Shown: positions 1 through 9,873 of the stretch, piece by piece
How the letters are laid out: each line of letters starts with the position of its first letter
Position numbering within the stretch: the stretch's first letter is position 1
Assembly: GCA_035771175.1 (NCBI GenBank)
Contig: CM069607.1
Location: forward strand, 4,447,501 to 4,511,500
Direction: 5' to 3'
Length of the DNA: 64,000 nt
From: Paratinospora sagittata
Taxonomy: Eukaryota > Streptophyta > Magnoliopsida > Ranunculales > Menispermaceae
Made by a program: the position numbers and the translations under genes
Notes under the pieces: generated by a model
Told to the model about the DNA's origin: nothing
Database searches by the model: none
What the model saw: the letters and a program-made list of their open reading frames with translations, nothing else

Positions 1-2088
1 TTATATTCTCTATGTCGAATTGGACTTCCTTGAATTAATTCTGAATCTCAATAACCAAAGTTTAAGGCGAATGCGAATTTTTGATCCTTGATGCTACTTA
101 ATGCTTGTGTAATGCTTAGCCCAATGAAAGAATTGCCCTCTAAATAAGCACTTCTCTATTTTTTGTTAATATTTGTAAGCATGCACTAGGTTTCATCTAT
201 TGTGATTTTCAATTTTGGAATTACATGTCAACATGACATACTCAACATGCCATTGAGAAGAAATTTTCAATCTTCCTATCATGATGTTATTTATGCTGGT
301 TTATGTTGATGGCTGTTGATGCTAAGATATATTGGTGTATTTTCATTAGTTTCAACTGGCATTAAACCTATTGCTGGAAGTGTGGTTAGAATTGCTTAAT
401 ATCGTGAGTGGAAGGTGAGTTGCTTTAATGGCTGTACTTTGTAGCGTGTCAAGCGGCATTCCATTGGAAAACCTTTCTTTAATTAGTGGTTGCTATCTGC
501 TGATTTGTTCTGGGGGCTAGTAGAGAATTTCAGTTTCACAATGCACCAACCTTTCAACCAACATGGGAAATGAGAAAGTCTCTGTTTTTCTTCGTTTTAG
601 TTTCTATTTTTCCTCTCCCATGATCCCCATCTTCTACATTCTTTTTCAAACCCAAGTTTTTACTTTGTATTGAAGCCAGGTTTTAACTAGAGTTTAACCT
701 CTATTTCTTCACCGTTTTGCATCTTTCTTTCTGCAATGAGAGCAGCTTATGGAACAATCTCAAATTCTGTTTCTCTGCTGAACATAACCAAGAGTGCTTG
801 TTGGTGGTTCCAAAATCATCATATTTGAGAATCATAGCTTTTTTGTCTACATCTGGGATAGAAGTTGATGCCTAGTTCGGTCATTGATACTGTCTACAGT
901 GTTCTGGTATCCATGAAAATGTAGATCTGGCTCATGTTGCAGATTCCAAGCATTTCTACTTTGTAACATGTTCGTGTTCTGCAATCTTTGATCTGCAGCC
1001 AATCTGATACAAGTTCTGTTTATGTTGACAACCAATAGATGTGTTGTAGTTGCACATATAGTGCTTCTTGATACAGTTACTGTAGCTATGTGGTAGTTTG
1101 TGCTCAATGATAGTGGGTCAAAGTGATTAACAATCTGCCAAAATTGCACTGGCCCAATTTTTAGTTTGGTTTTGAAACTGATTTGTTGGAACTTGGGAGT
1201 TGATTAAGTTTTTCTGTCCAGTCGTAGATATGACTGCTGTGATACAAGAAAGGTAAGTTTGATAGAATGGGTAGGGAAGTGAATTTATAACCCCATGTAA
1301 TTAGGAAAAAAGCTTTGTTGTTGAGTTAAAAGAAAGTTTGATAAATTCATGGTTGGTTGTTTGTTTAAAGACTATAAACCAGGCTCATCGGCCTCATTGA
1401 AGGAGTATTTAGTATTTATAATTGTGGGCACTCGGTAATAAACTTGTATTATGTTCTCCAATCTAAAGCTCAATTGCCAATACATACTTTCCACATGGGT
1501 AATAAACAATGTTGTAATATGAAACACATGGGCAGGACTCACCCTGGAAACTGTTTTGTAAGGGGAGGGGGCCAAAAAGGTCGTACCAATTATGCTTTTT
1601 ACAAGTAGGCAATGTGGGATTTAGGCACATAACAATTTGCTTTCTACCGTTAAATGATGTGAGAGAAAATAATGGAACAGGGAGTCCATATTCCTTGTTT
1701 TATCCTTTCCTATCCATATCTTTTTTTTTTTCATACTTTAGCACAATGTGTAATTTTCTCGACACTTCGGAAAAGTTTTTTGTTGGTTTGTTTCGTTCTC
1801 ACGATGCTCCATTCTATTTTGTATTACTGCTCCCAAGGGTCTCTTTTGCATTTCTTTTGTATTGGTTTTACTTGACCTTCCAAAAATACGGGAGATATCT
1901 TTCATCACACATTTATTTCATTCAAATGGAGAACTTAGTCCTCCACCAAATCATTTACATACTGTAGTTTACATTTTTCCCCAAATGGTTATCAAATTTG
2001 TATTTTGTGGCCTCATCTCCTTTGAACGTTGCATTTAGTTTTGTCACAATAAACTTGCCTCATTTTTCACATTCCATGTCACCCGCAG
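1..2088 (+). other. Intron of the NDUFA8-type gene
   Basis: No exon of the upstream part of this gene is recognisable here. The stretch ends in a good acceptor (acccgcag) directly before the coding exon at 2089, so it is read as the 3' part of a long intron. It contains one RTE LINE tail fragment near 1259-1330. The open frames on either strand are short, low in complexity and match no family I know. Confidence 0.7.
1259..1330 (+). mobile_element. RTE-type LINE 3' tail fragment
   Basis: The sequence runs from a gatagaatggg block through an aagtgaattta block and ccccatgtaattagg to a TTG-rich end (gctttgttgttgag). The same order recurs in at least seven other places in the window. This form is typical of the 3' end of plant RTE-clade LINEs. 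Sense is on the + strand. It lies in the NDUFA8 intron and is severely 5' truncated. Confidence 0.5.
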
Positions 2089-2224
2089 GCTGAAGGATGT
2101 TCATCAGAGGTGTACCAAAGAGATGGATGCATATGCAGGTTGTATGTATTACTACACCAATGAGTTCGATTTGTGCAGAAAAGAGCAACAAGAGTTTGAG
2201 AAGGCATGCCCTTTTAACGAGTGA
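2089..2224 (+). CDS. NDUFA8: NADH dehydrogenase 1 alpha subcomplex subunit 8 (NDUFA8), last exon, partial gene
   Basis: This is the terminal exon of the complex I accessory subunit NDUFA8, a twin CX9C (CHCH) protein of the mitochondrial intermembrane space that helps assemble the membrane arm. Spliced from the acceptor ending at 2088, it reads LKDVHQRCTKEMDAYAGCMY and continues YYTNEFDLCRKEQQEFEKAC before a short tail and TGA at 2222-2224. Cysteines spaced as in CHCH helices are visible (CTKEMDAYAGC and a later CRKEQQEFEKAC), and the order matches the C-terminus of the Arabidopsis protein as I remember it. The first two bases of the exon complete or follow a codon from the previous exon, which is off the left edge. 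The N-terminal half, including the first CX9C pair, is not in the window. Confidence 0.88.
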
Positions 2225-3655
2225 CCCATAAACGCTTGTTAGTCTTGTGATGAATAACTCGTGATCAACCTACAATGAAACACTGCAGTTGTTCTCTCTT
2301 TTCCTGGAAGGATTTGATTTTGGGAGCAAATTTATTGTATGGTTTCAGATTCTTTTCGAGAAATTATGTTGATGGCCAGGATAGTATTTATGCCTTCCAT
2401 GGTCATTTTCTTCTTAGATTCAATGCTGGAGACCAAAGTTTTTGTTGTTGTAGTTTTATATTGCCGGGTTTATGCAATTGCGGATTCACCTCCACTGGTG
2501 CTGCTTTTGGAAAACACTTTATATGTGGTTCAGCTTGTGGCACAAAATTGACTTATAATTTTGCTATTTGCATTAGAATAAAATCAAAATAACTTTTTTT
2601 GTGGTCAAACCCTTAATTATATGATGTCCAAAAAAAAAAAATGAATGAGGAAATACTTTCATAACCTGCTAAATCATACTCTTCCTTTGCTCTCATGAAC
2701 TGGTTAAATAGAAAAAAAAAACCTGTTCTTAGTTCCAACCCAGTAGCATGCATGACTAGGGTTCTCAAACTCAAGAAAACAAGGAATGAAAAATCAGATA
2801 AATTGGACAATTTTTTAAAAAAAATTAGTGGTCTAACTACAGATTATATGAAAAGAAGAAAAAAAAAAACCTAAAATTTAAATTATTTCGAATTGATTTG
2901 AAAATTTGAAAAATTGAAAAAGTCAGAAACTAAAAAGAAAAGAATAAAAAAACCAAGTGCCCATGAATGATGAAGTTTTAGTGATGTATAGCGATAAGAT
3001 GAAGACCGTGAACAAGTTAAGCAACAAGTGTTAAAGTGTTGAAAGTTGATTGGAACAGCTAGTTAAATCATGGGTACCCTTAATATCTAGAAGAAATATA
3101 TAAGCTAGAGAAAATTAATTAATTGGTGGAAGCTACATAACAAGATTCACGTATCTGACCCGCTATCCATCCATTGCCATTGCAACAAATAAAGCAAGGC
3201 GTTCTAATTTTTCTTCGCTGTTTCTTTGTGGTTTCTTTTGCTCAATCTACTATACTGCGGTTTTTAAAAGAGTGTTCTTGCTTGTTTGCTCCTAGTTAAA
3301 AAATTCCTTGCACCAACTCCATTGTAGTTTCCGCTAAATTATTTGAGACCCATCTCTTATCTTAATTGTTTGATATAGGAAAAGCATTTCATCTTTCTTT
3401 TTACAGTCCACCCATTTTGTAATTTCTACATTTGAAGGGCTACTATATCCTGTTTGGTTGATGATATTCATCAGTTCATAATGTCAACTCAGAAACATGT
3501 AAATTTGAATGCTTTGTATCTATTTGTAGAAATGCCCGAAAAGGTTCCAGCACTTTGGTACTTTCGTTCCCACTTAAGCTTTTAGAAAGCTTCATCCTTC
3601 TTGCATTGATAGGCCCATTTGGATACTACTACGACTTCCACACAATTGATTTTAA
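2225..3655. other. 3' UTR of NDUFA8 and intergenic DNA
   Basis: A candidate AATAAA polyadenylation signal lies at 2577-2582, about 350 bases after the stop. The rest, to the inverted-repeat element at 3656, is AT-rich with A-runs and no coding signal. The stretch near 3170-3260 could hold an untranslated first exon of the next gene, but nothing proves it. Confidence 0.5.
2577..2582 (+). terminator. Candidate polyadenylation signal of NDUFA8
   Basis: AATAAA, about 350 bases downstream of the NDUFA8 stop, followed by T-rich sequence. Plant polyadenylation signals are loose, so this is only a plausible site. Confidence 0.35.
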
Positions 3656-3979
3656 AGGTGCGTTTGGTAGTTGAGAAAATTTTCCTTGAAAAAATAGAGT
3701 TTTCTCGAGAAAATCTACATGAGAATTTTTTTGTGGTTTTTTTTGTTAGACATGAGAAAATAGTCGATTGCATATCCATGCCATGCCTCTTCAAATTTCG
3801 TTTTGGAGAGATTTTCTTGTGAGATTTTTTTTCCACCCCCTAGTTGAGAAAATTTTGGTGAAAAAATAGGGGGCTAAGAAAATCTTATTGTCAATTCTCT
3901 TGCCAACCAAAGGTTGGTATTTATGATTTTCTTAGTTTTCTCGAAAAAATCTTTATTTTCTTAGCTACCAAACACACCC
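3656..3979. mobile_element. MITE with ~25-bp terminal inverted repeats, probable TAA target duplication
   Basis: The left end reads aggtgcgtttggtagttgag. The reverse complement of the right end reads gggtgtgtttggtagctaag, and both continue with aaaat. TAA precedes the left end (3653-3655) and follows the right end (3980-3982), as expected for a PIF/Harbinger-type target duplication. Shorter internal runs (ttttctcgagaaaat and similar) are also self-complementary, so the whole 324 bp can fold. There is no transposase, so it is non-autonomous. It lies about 160 bp upstream of the SOSS-B reading frame and could contribute to its promoter. The superfamily assignment rests only on the 3-bp duplication. 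Confidence 0.65.
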
Positions 3980-4138
3980 TAAATGCAAATCAAATAGCTT
4001 CTGATCTAATGACTTCAATTTGTTAACTATATATATTTGTTGAAAGTTGGGCTCTTGAGTAGTCAGTATTGATATATTTTGATTAGTCACTATCTCACAA
4101 TCCATGCGGTTTTGTTATCTTATAGTAGTATTGTGGTC

Positions 4139-4552
4139 ATGGCTCCCCTAAAAGACTTGGTCCCAGCTGCTCAGAACAATATAAACACAGATTTCATATT
4201 GTTAGAGAAGGACAAGCCATCAAAAGAGGGTCATGACAGAACATGCATGGCTTTAGTGGCAGATGAAACTGCTTCAGTTCACTTCCAATTTTGGGGAAGT
4301 GAGTGCGACGCCTTTGAGCCCGGTGATATAATTCGTCTAATGAATGGCATATTTTCTTACCAAAGGAACAATCTTCTGTTGAGGGCAGGGAAGAGAGGGA
4401 AGGTTGAGAAGACTGGAGAATTCACAATGGCCTCTGTGGAAACACCCAATATGAGCGAAATCCGTTGGCGACCTGACAAGAATAACTCGAAGAAACTTGT
4501 GCAGGAGGCAGTTATTTCTCCCTATTCACGCATTTTCCCCCCAAGAACATGA
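4139..4552 (+). CDS. SOSS complex subunit B homolog (hSSB1/NABP-like OB-fold protein)
   Basis: A 137-residue single OB-fold protein encoded in one exon. It resembles human SOSS-B1/B2 (single-stranded DNA-binding proteins of double-strand break repair): an N-terminal LKDLVPAAQNNINTDFILLE strand, then RTCMALVADETASVHFQFWG, then FEPGDIIRLMNGIFSYQRNN, and a closing GKVEKTGEFTMASVETPNMS. The EPGDIIRL and TGEF...VETPN..SE blocks are the clearest family signatures. The Pro/Ser-rich C-terminal tail of the animal proteins is absent, as in other plant members. I chose ATG 4139 because MAPLKDL fits the family start; the frame is open upstream to 4079 without family similarity. The sequence before the ATG (ttatcttatag) looks like a splice acceptor, so a leader intron is possible. 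Probably nuclear, acting on single-stranded DNA. Confidence 0.88.
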   Translation: MAPLKDLVPAAQNNINTDFILLEKDKPSKEGHDRTCMALVADETASVHFQFWGSECDAFEPGDIIRLMNGIFSYQRNNLLLRAGKRGKVEKTGEFTMASVETPNMSEIRWRPDKNNSKKLVQEAVISPYSRIFPPRT

Positions 4553-4575
4553 AAGTGTATGTTTGTATTTTGTTC

Positions 4576-4998
4576 ACTTTTTTGGTTTTAAAGTAACTTC
4601 AAAGTTCATTATTAGTTGCAGTCTTTGTGATGTGAATTGCCCAACATTGATGCTGTAGTTTTTTGTCATTTTAAGCTTCATTTGTTGCTCTAGATTTCTT
4701 CTTTGGCAAGTGGGCATTGGAGAAAACAATTGAAAGGAGAAGAGACTTTTTTTTTTAATTCCTTTTGTAAAGGTAGGAGAAGAGAGAGTAGCGTGTACAG
4801 TTGAGATAAATGTTCAAGTTTTTCTGGGTGTTCTCTCTCTTTTGGATTCAAACTAACTTCAAAGTTGATTATTAGATTTAGTCTTTGTAATGTGAATTTC
4901 CCAACATTGATACCATTTTAAGCTTCAGTTGTTGCTCCGGCCTTCTTCTTACAGGGTGCAAAGTTGATTATTAGATGTTGTCTTTGTAATGTGTAATA
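4576..4998 (+). repeat. Degenerate tandem duplication/triplication downstream of SOSS-B
   Basis: Unit A (about 4576-4706) and unit B (about 4834-4950) share, in the same order, taacttcaaagttNattatt, agtctttgtNatgtgaatt, cccaacattgat and attttaagcttcaNttgttg. Their offset is close to 260 bp. A short third piece (about 4958-4997) repeats aaagttgattattaga and gtctttgtaatgtg. The copies differ at many positions, so the duplication is old. It covers the probable 3' UTR of the SOSS-B gene. Confidence 0.7.
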
Positions 4999-5865
4999 AG
5001 TAAATCAAAAGGCTCCATGTTGTTCTTCCAAAAGTGCTTTTTTAACAGAAACTCGCTCTGAGATTCAAACAAAACCCCACTCAGAGATCCTTGCTTCCTT
5101 GGCCTTGACACATTAGATTTCTTCAGACACCTAAATCCAGTTTGTAAGGTAAAAGAGATTCTCTGCCTGGAGCTAGAACTTGAAAGACAAAGAATAGTTT
5201 TTGTTTTCTTCAATTCTGCCTAAGATTTTATATGTCCATCACCTTTCTTCCTAATAGGTTTGCGTGCTCTAACACAGGTGAAAGCACCGTCTTAGTTTTG
5301 TTCAAGCAAGAAAATAAATGGGGTGCTGCCGTTGGTGGTTTTACAAGCGTAGTTCCTCTAATGGTAATTCACAAGAGATCCCATCGACACGAAGGGCATA
5401 GCTAGACACTTATTTACAGGGACGGCATTGGAATCAGTTCATGTTCCTTCCCACAACTTCAACTTAGAAGACTCATCTTTCACACACACAGGCAGCTACC
5501 ATCCACACTCACCAGATAATTAATGAAATCCAAGACAGTTTCTGCATAAAAACCCAGCTCCAAGACAACCCGAATCTTCATTTCTTTGGGGTCTTAGAAA
5601 TCCTTTCTAGTGATCCTACATTGCAAGAAGATAAGGCTGCCTTTGGTTTCTAAGTTGGAAACAGTTTTCACTTTTCAAACAGTAAAAAATCAAAATAGTG
5701 TATAAAAACATATTTAATAGATTAAAATCTAAAATTTTCTTTTTACTTTTCCCTTTACAAAAAGAAGAAAATTTGAAAAACGACATTTAGCCGTTTTTTA
5801 AGTTTTCCAGGTTCATGATTTGGGTACTTAAGTGTAAACTAAACTTTTTGGGTAATCTTAAGGGA
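4999..5865. other. Intergenic DNA
   Basis: No recognisable gene. A very short ORF at 5318-5401 is listed separately. The 5640-5810 stretch starts with ggctgcctttggtttctaag and is AT-rich and partly self-complementary, which hints at a worn MITE, but I could not define matching ends. Confidence 0.4.
5318..5401 (+). CDS. Possible 27-residue ORF starting MGCC
   Basis: The ORF encodes MGCCRWWFYKRSSSNGNSQE followed by seven more residues and TAG. MGCC is the consensus for N-myristoylation plus palmitoylation, and the Ser/Asn/Gln tail is basic overall. I recognise no family. It could be a chance ORF, the first exon of an unrecognised gene, or a micropeptide. Nothing in the surrounding sequence supports expression. 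Confidence 0.12.
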   Translation: MGCCRWWFYKRSSSNGNSQEIPSTRRA

Positions 5866-6011
5866 CACACATTATTCACATATTTTGTTGACATTGTAGG
5901 TGAGTTATTAGATTACTTCGAATGCGTGATACGAGACGATGTTACGTAATTCGAAGCGATCTAATAATTTTTACTTATAATGTCAACAAAGTGTGTCAAC
6001 AATACGTGTGT
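5866..6011. mobile_element. Foldback (long inverted repeat) element, copy 1
   Basis: A near-palindrome of about 146 bp. The left arm (acacacattattcac, then ttttgttgacatt, ttattaga, cttcgaat and gcgtgatacgag) is mirrored by the right arm (attcgaag, tctaataa, aatgtcaacaaa, acgtgtgt). The loop is only a few bases. The element at 27835-28018 has the same architecture and shares gcgtgatacgag, attcgaagc and the tgacattRtaRgtgag arm motif, so both belong to one family. No coding capacity; it probably forms a strong hairpin. Confidence 0.75.
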
Positions 6012-6179
6012 TTAATTATTTTTCAAACTTTTTCTATTTGAATTATTTTCACAATTCACACACTGGCCCACCAAGGTGGTTTAGGGTCCGCTCAACATGT
6101 CATGGTCCGACCCATGATTGGCTCAAGGGCTCTTCTGTAATTATAACGCCAAAACGTGGGTATTTCCGTACGTTTACTC

Positions 6180-6286
6180 TCATTTGCAGTAGCAAAGCCA
6201 AACGAAGCATCGAAACTCAGCCCAGGCCTTAGAGAGAGCTCAAGTTGTTCATGGCGCTTTGGGGTTTTCAGCGCTGAATTGCACAG
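6180..6286 (+). promoter_or_regulatory. Candidate untranslated first exon (NDX or another transcript)
   Basis: A C/A-rich leader-like stretch ends in gcacag followed by gttagggtttcc. This is a plausible donor and resembles the telobox-rich leader introns of many plant genes. It contains a short uORF starting at 6251 (MALWGFQR, then stop). CCACCAAGGTGG at about 6068-6079 is palindromic. It could be the distal first exon of NDX, whose coding start lies 3.6 kb downstream. Confidence 0.35.
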
Positions 6287-7529
6287 GTTAGGGTTTCCGT
6301 TTTTTCTGTTTTTTTTTTTGCTCTGCAAATATAATTTTTTAATTTGTTAAAAATCTCATTGGAAATTCCACTTTTCTGAATCGATAGATCGTCTAAATCT
6401 TTTTTATTTTTTATTCTTTTTTCTTTTTCCCGTCAATCTCATTATAATTCTAGGGTTTTGATAAAATCTTAGTTCCATTCTTCACTTCCAGTTCTTTTTT
6501 ATAACAATGAGAGAGTCTGTTCTGAAATCAAGTACAGAACCGCCTCTTCCTCTTAATTATAACAATGAGAGAGTCTGTTCATAAAACCCTGCTTTACCCT
6601 TCCATTCCTCTCCTCAAACTCGAATCTTTTAGAGACGTTTTTAATTAACAGAGGAGGGCCTTTTCTCAGTAGTGTAAGGATAGTACTCCTTGCCAGTGTC
6701 AATTCTTGTTGTTTGATCACCAACATCCAAAACTACTGAGGTGAAGGCCAAAGCGGCTCCTGCAGACAACGCTGTTGAAATGCTCCTCACTGTAAAGAAT
6801 TTGACATGAGCACCTTAACATTGTTAATACTTGATCATGGAAGCTCGTTTCCAATTTGATTTGTTTGCATTTCCGAATCATATAAATAGAACATTATTGA
6901 CATGATAATTAAAGCTGATAAATAACATGATAATAGAAACAATCTCAATTATAATCATTATACTAAAAACTCATAGGTATCAAGATGAACATTGTAATAT
7001 TAATAACTTATTTTGCTCAATGAGAGGATGAATGTTGTATAAAGCTATGATCATAGTGGTTTCATTATACCTAGTGCACAAGATTACCGCTATTTCAAGA
7101 TATGAGAAAAAGGTTGACTTATGCAGCCTTATCCAATATCTATCCAAACACGTAACTTTTAGGTCACAATGGATTCAAATTTATGTTTCATTGCTAATTT
7201 GCTATCCAAATACTATATATAAATTGCATAAATTTTTACCAATATATTGGTAAAAAATATAGTTTTATATAACTTATTTTTAAGTTTTTAAATTTATTCT
7301 ATTTCAAAAACAATAGCAAAACGAGTTCAAGCTTCTCTACACTTGTTATTATAATTGTTGTCATTGATATTTTATTTTATGCGAGAGATTATCGGATTAA
7401 GTCCACATAAAAGTTACAAGTTAAATAATATTCCCTCTCTACTGTGCTTGCAGATATAAATAAATATTCTTAAGTTTTAACAATGCTTTCAAAGAGTTCA
7501 AGCTTCTCTGCACTATGAAGTTAAGTGCA

Positions 7530-7655
7530 TCTATCTCTCCATTCCTCATGAGCGAAACGACTCAAAAGATCATCTTTTTCCGATCATTTCCCGCTTAGAT
7601 TTCGATTTCAAAACCCTTGGGAACTCGCAAGCTTCACAAACTGGGCACTTCGCAG
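7530..7655 (+). promoter_or_regulatory. Candidate untranslated leader exon of NDX
   Basis: CT/CA-rich, leader-like sequence (ctatctctccattcctcatg, then gcttcacaaactgggcac) ends in cttcgcag followed by gtgatc, a good donor. The NDX coding exon starts after an acceptor at 9859-9861 (ctcag), 12 bases before the ATG, so at least one upstream non-coding exon is expected. This stretch is the closest good candidate. The 7816-7826 G-run lies in the following intron. Confidence 0.4.
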
Positions 7656-9212
7656 GTGATCACTGAAATTATTACACAATCGTTTTTTAATTGATCCTTT
7701 CATCATTTACAGATTTACAGGAGTGTAATGCAAGTTTGTGTGATTTCTAGGGTTTATTTACATGTTAAAGCTCACTTTGAGTTTAGGGTTTTATGGATTT
7801 TCTTCTTTTTTGGTTGGGGGGGGGGGTGTAATTTGTGTTTTGTTTGGAAGTGAAGCTTGATATGAATGAGGATTGAACTGTGCCATAGACTATTGAGTGG
7901 AATCACTATTTGGGCAGTTTCACTATGTAGTGGAATGGTGAGCTTTAATCGTGCATGCTGGGCCATCTTCACTTTTATATTGTTTAGACTGAAAATGACT
8001 GATCTTAGTACTGTTTTTAACACTGTGCGGTTGCTTTCAATTGTTCATGACAGTAATTCATGCAACTGTCACGACAGTTGCATGTTTGATGATTTGTCAT
8101 TGGGGATTGGCCCAAAATTATTTTGTTGGAATATAGGAGGATCAAATATTCTGCAATTGGCGTGGTAATTGGGTCCAAGGTTCTATCTAGTGTTTGACTG
8201 TTGAATGTGGAAATAAATGCCCATTCCTTACGGGAAACGATGTGGTGACTGAAGAAAAATTGCAGCGTTGCTGTGACTAACATCGTATCTTGGTGAAATT
8301 TCTTCGATAAGGTCTCCAACCTTCCATTTTTGCAGTTTTAGGAAGTTTTTATTTTAGTAATTAGTAATTACTTTGTTTAGGGATCTCATAATTGAGTGGC
8401 TTTGGCTGTAAAATGACCTTGAGGATGAGCATTAGTAGTTTCTATTTTTAGCTCGCTGGTTACCAAATTTAAAGATTTTGCTACCAAATTTGGAAATTTG
8501 CATTATAGTTCTTATTTGCACACTTTTGGATCTACTTAAACAACGGATTGTAACCAGCCAATATCAACTTGAATCAATCGGAATCTTGTGCCCAATTCTA
8601 ATTCGAGACACATGCAGCTTAAACCTCCTTGCCTTTATGCAGATGTTGTTGCCTTGAGCAGGGGCCTCCTTTGGTTTGTGAGAAGCTTGTGGCCATCTTT
8701 CAAGGATTATAATTAAACATATGGAAGAGTTATCATTTTGAACATTATTTGTCTTTTTTCCTATTTATTCCTCCTGTTTAGTTTATAAAAAAAAAGTAAG
8801 GGAAAGAAAAATTAAGGAGAAGAAGAACAATACGTGGTTAAGATTTAACCTTTTCCATATTAAAGTAAAAGAGTTTGTGAACATGTTCTACACAGAATTA
8901 GGAATCTCCGACTAAGTAAAACCGGAGATTGGAGTATGTAGAAGTCATGGATAATTAACCTTTAAAAGTTTTTCATTAATGACAATGTTGCTTGAGATTA
9001 GAATTAAGACTTTGGTAAATGATTCATTTTTTCATGGTCATTGTTATGTTTACTTATCACTTCACCCCTTTTGATGGAGAACATCAGGAAATAAACTGCA
9101 TTTGCCCAATTTAAGTCAATAGTAATAAAGCAATTTATTCTTTAGGAGAAAAACTTCTAACAAAATTGAGGTTGGCATTGATTTTTTTTTTTGTCATATA
9201 AATGTTGACTTA

Positions 9213-9290
9213 GCCCTTATAGAACAGACTGGAGGAAGTGAATTTATATACCTGACCCTTTGTAGTTAGGGAGAAAGGCTTTGTTGGGTT
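9213..9290 (+). mobile_element. RTE-type LINE 3' tail fragment
   Basis: Contains gaggaagtgaattta, then ccctttgtagttagggag and aaggctttgttgggttg. This is the same block order as the other RTE tails in the window. Sense is +. It lies in the NDX leader intron. Confidence 0.5.
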
Positions 9291-9873
9291 GATTATTGAT
9301 TTTGTTTACTTCGTGTTAAAAAAAATTAAAATGATTTTTTGAAATTTGTAATTCAAATTTTTTTTATCTAAGTTTGATGAAAATTCTGTAGTATTTTGTT
9401 TACATTTAATTTGTAATTTGTCTATTAAAAAAATAAAAAAATGTTGAAAGTTCAGAAACGTTTGGAAAATTTTCATTCCATGGTTATAAATTGAACGTCG
9501 AATTCTTGGAAAATATTCAGTTGCAATGGCTAAAGTTGGAATCCCACCCCTTGCCTATTTTAATGGATAGAAATGAGACCTTCCACCCCAACCGAGGGAA
9601 GTTGATGCAAAAAACCAGTGGCTATTGTACTAGGTTTGGTTTGGAAGATGTTAATTGTTACTTAAATTTTCTTTTTTGATTCGTTTTCTTGAATTCCTAA
9701 TTTGTAAATATATTTACTTCTCCTACATCTCCTGATTTTGCAGTGTTGATTTTTTTTCTTGACATTATATGCTCGTTTCTTTATTAAAGTGTATGTAACT
9801 ATGAATGTTACACTTACATGAATTTAAAATTCATTTTACAAAAAATTCATTGTGATCTCAGATATATTCAAAG

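Larger units (their letters stand above)
6287..9861. other. NDX 5' region: leader exon(s) and leader intron(s)
   Basis: Apart from the two candidate leader exons, this is non-coding, AT-rich DNA. It contains an 11-base G run at 7816-7826 and an RTE LINE tail at about 9213-9290. A short perfect inverted repeat (gcaactgtcacgacagttgc, 8061-8080) is visible. No protein family is recognisable in any frame. Confidence 0.5.

Noticed and set aside
1614..1967. 117-codon plus-strand frame
   Set aside because: Phe/Tyr/Ser-rich translation of T-rich intron DNA, with no domain and no splice support.
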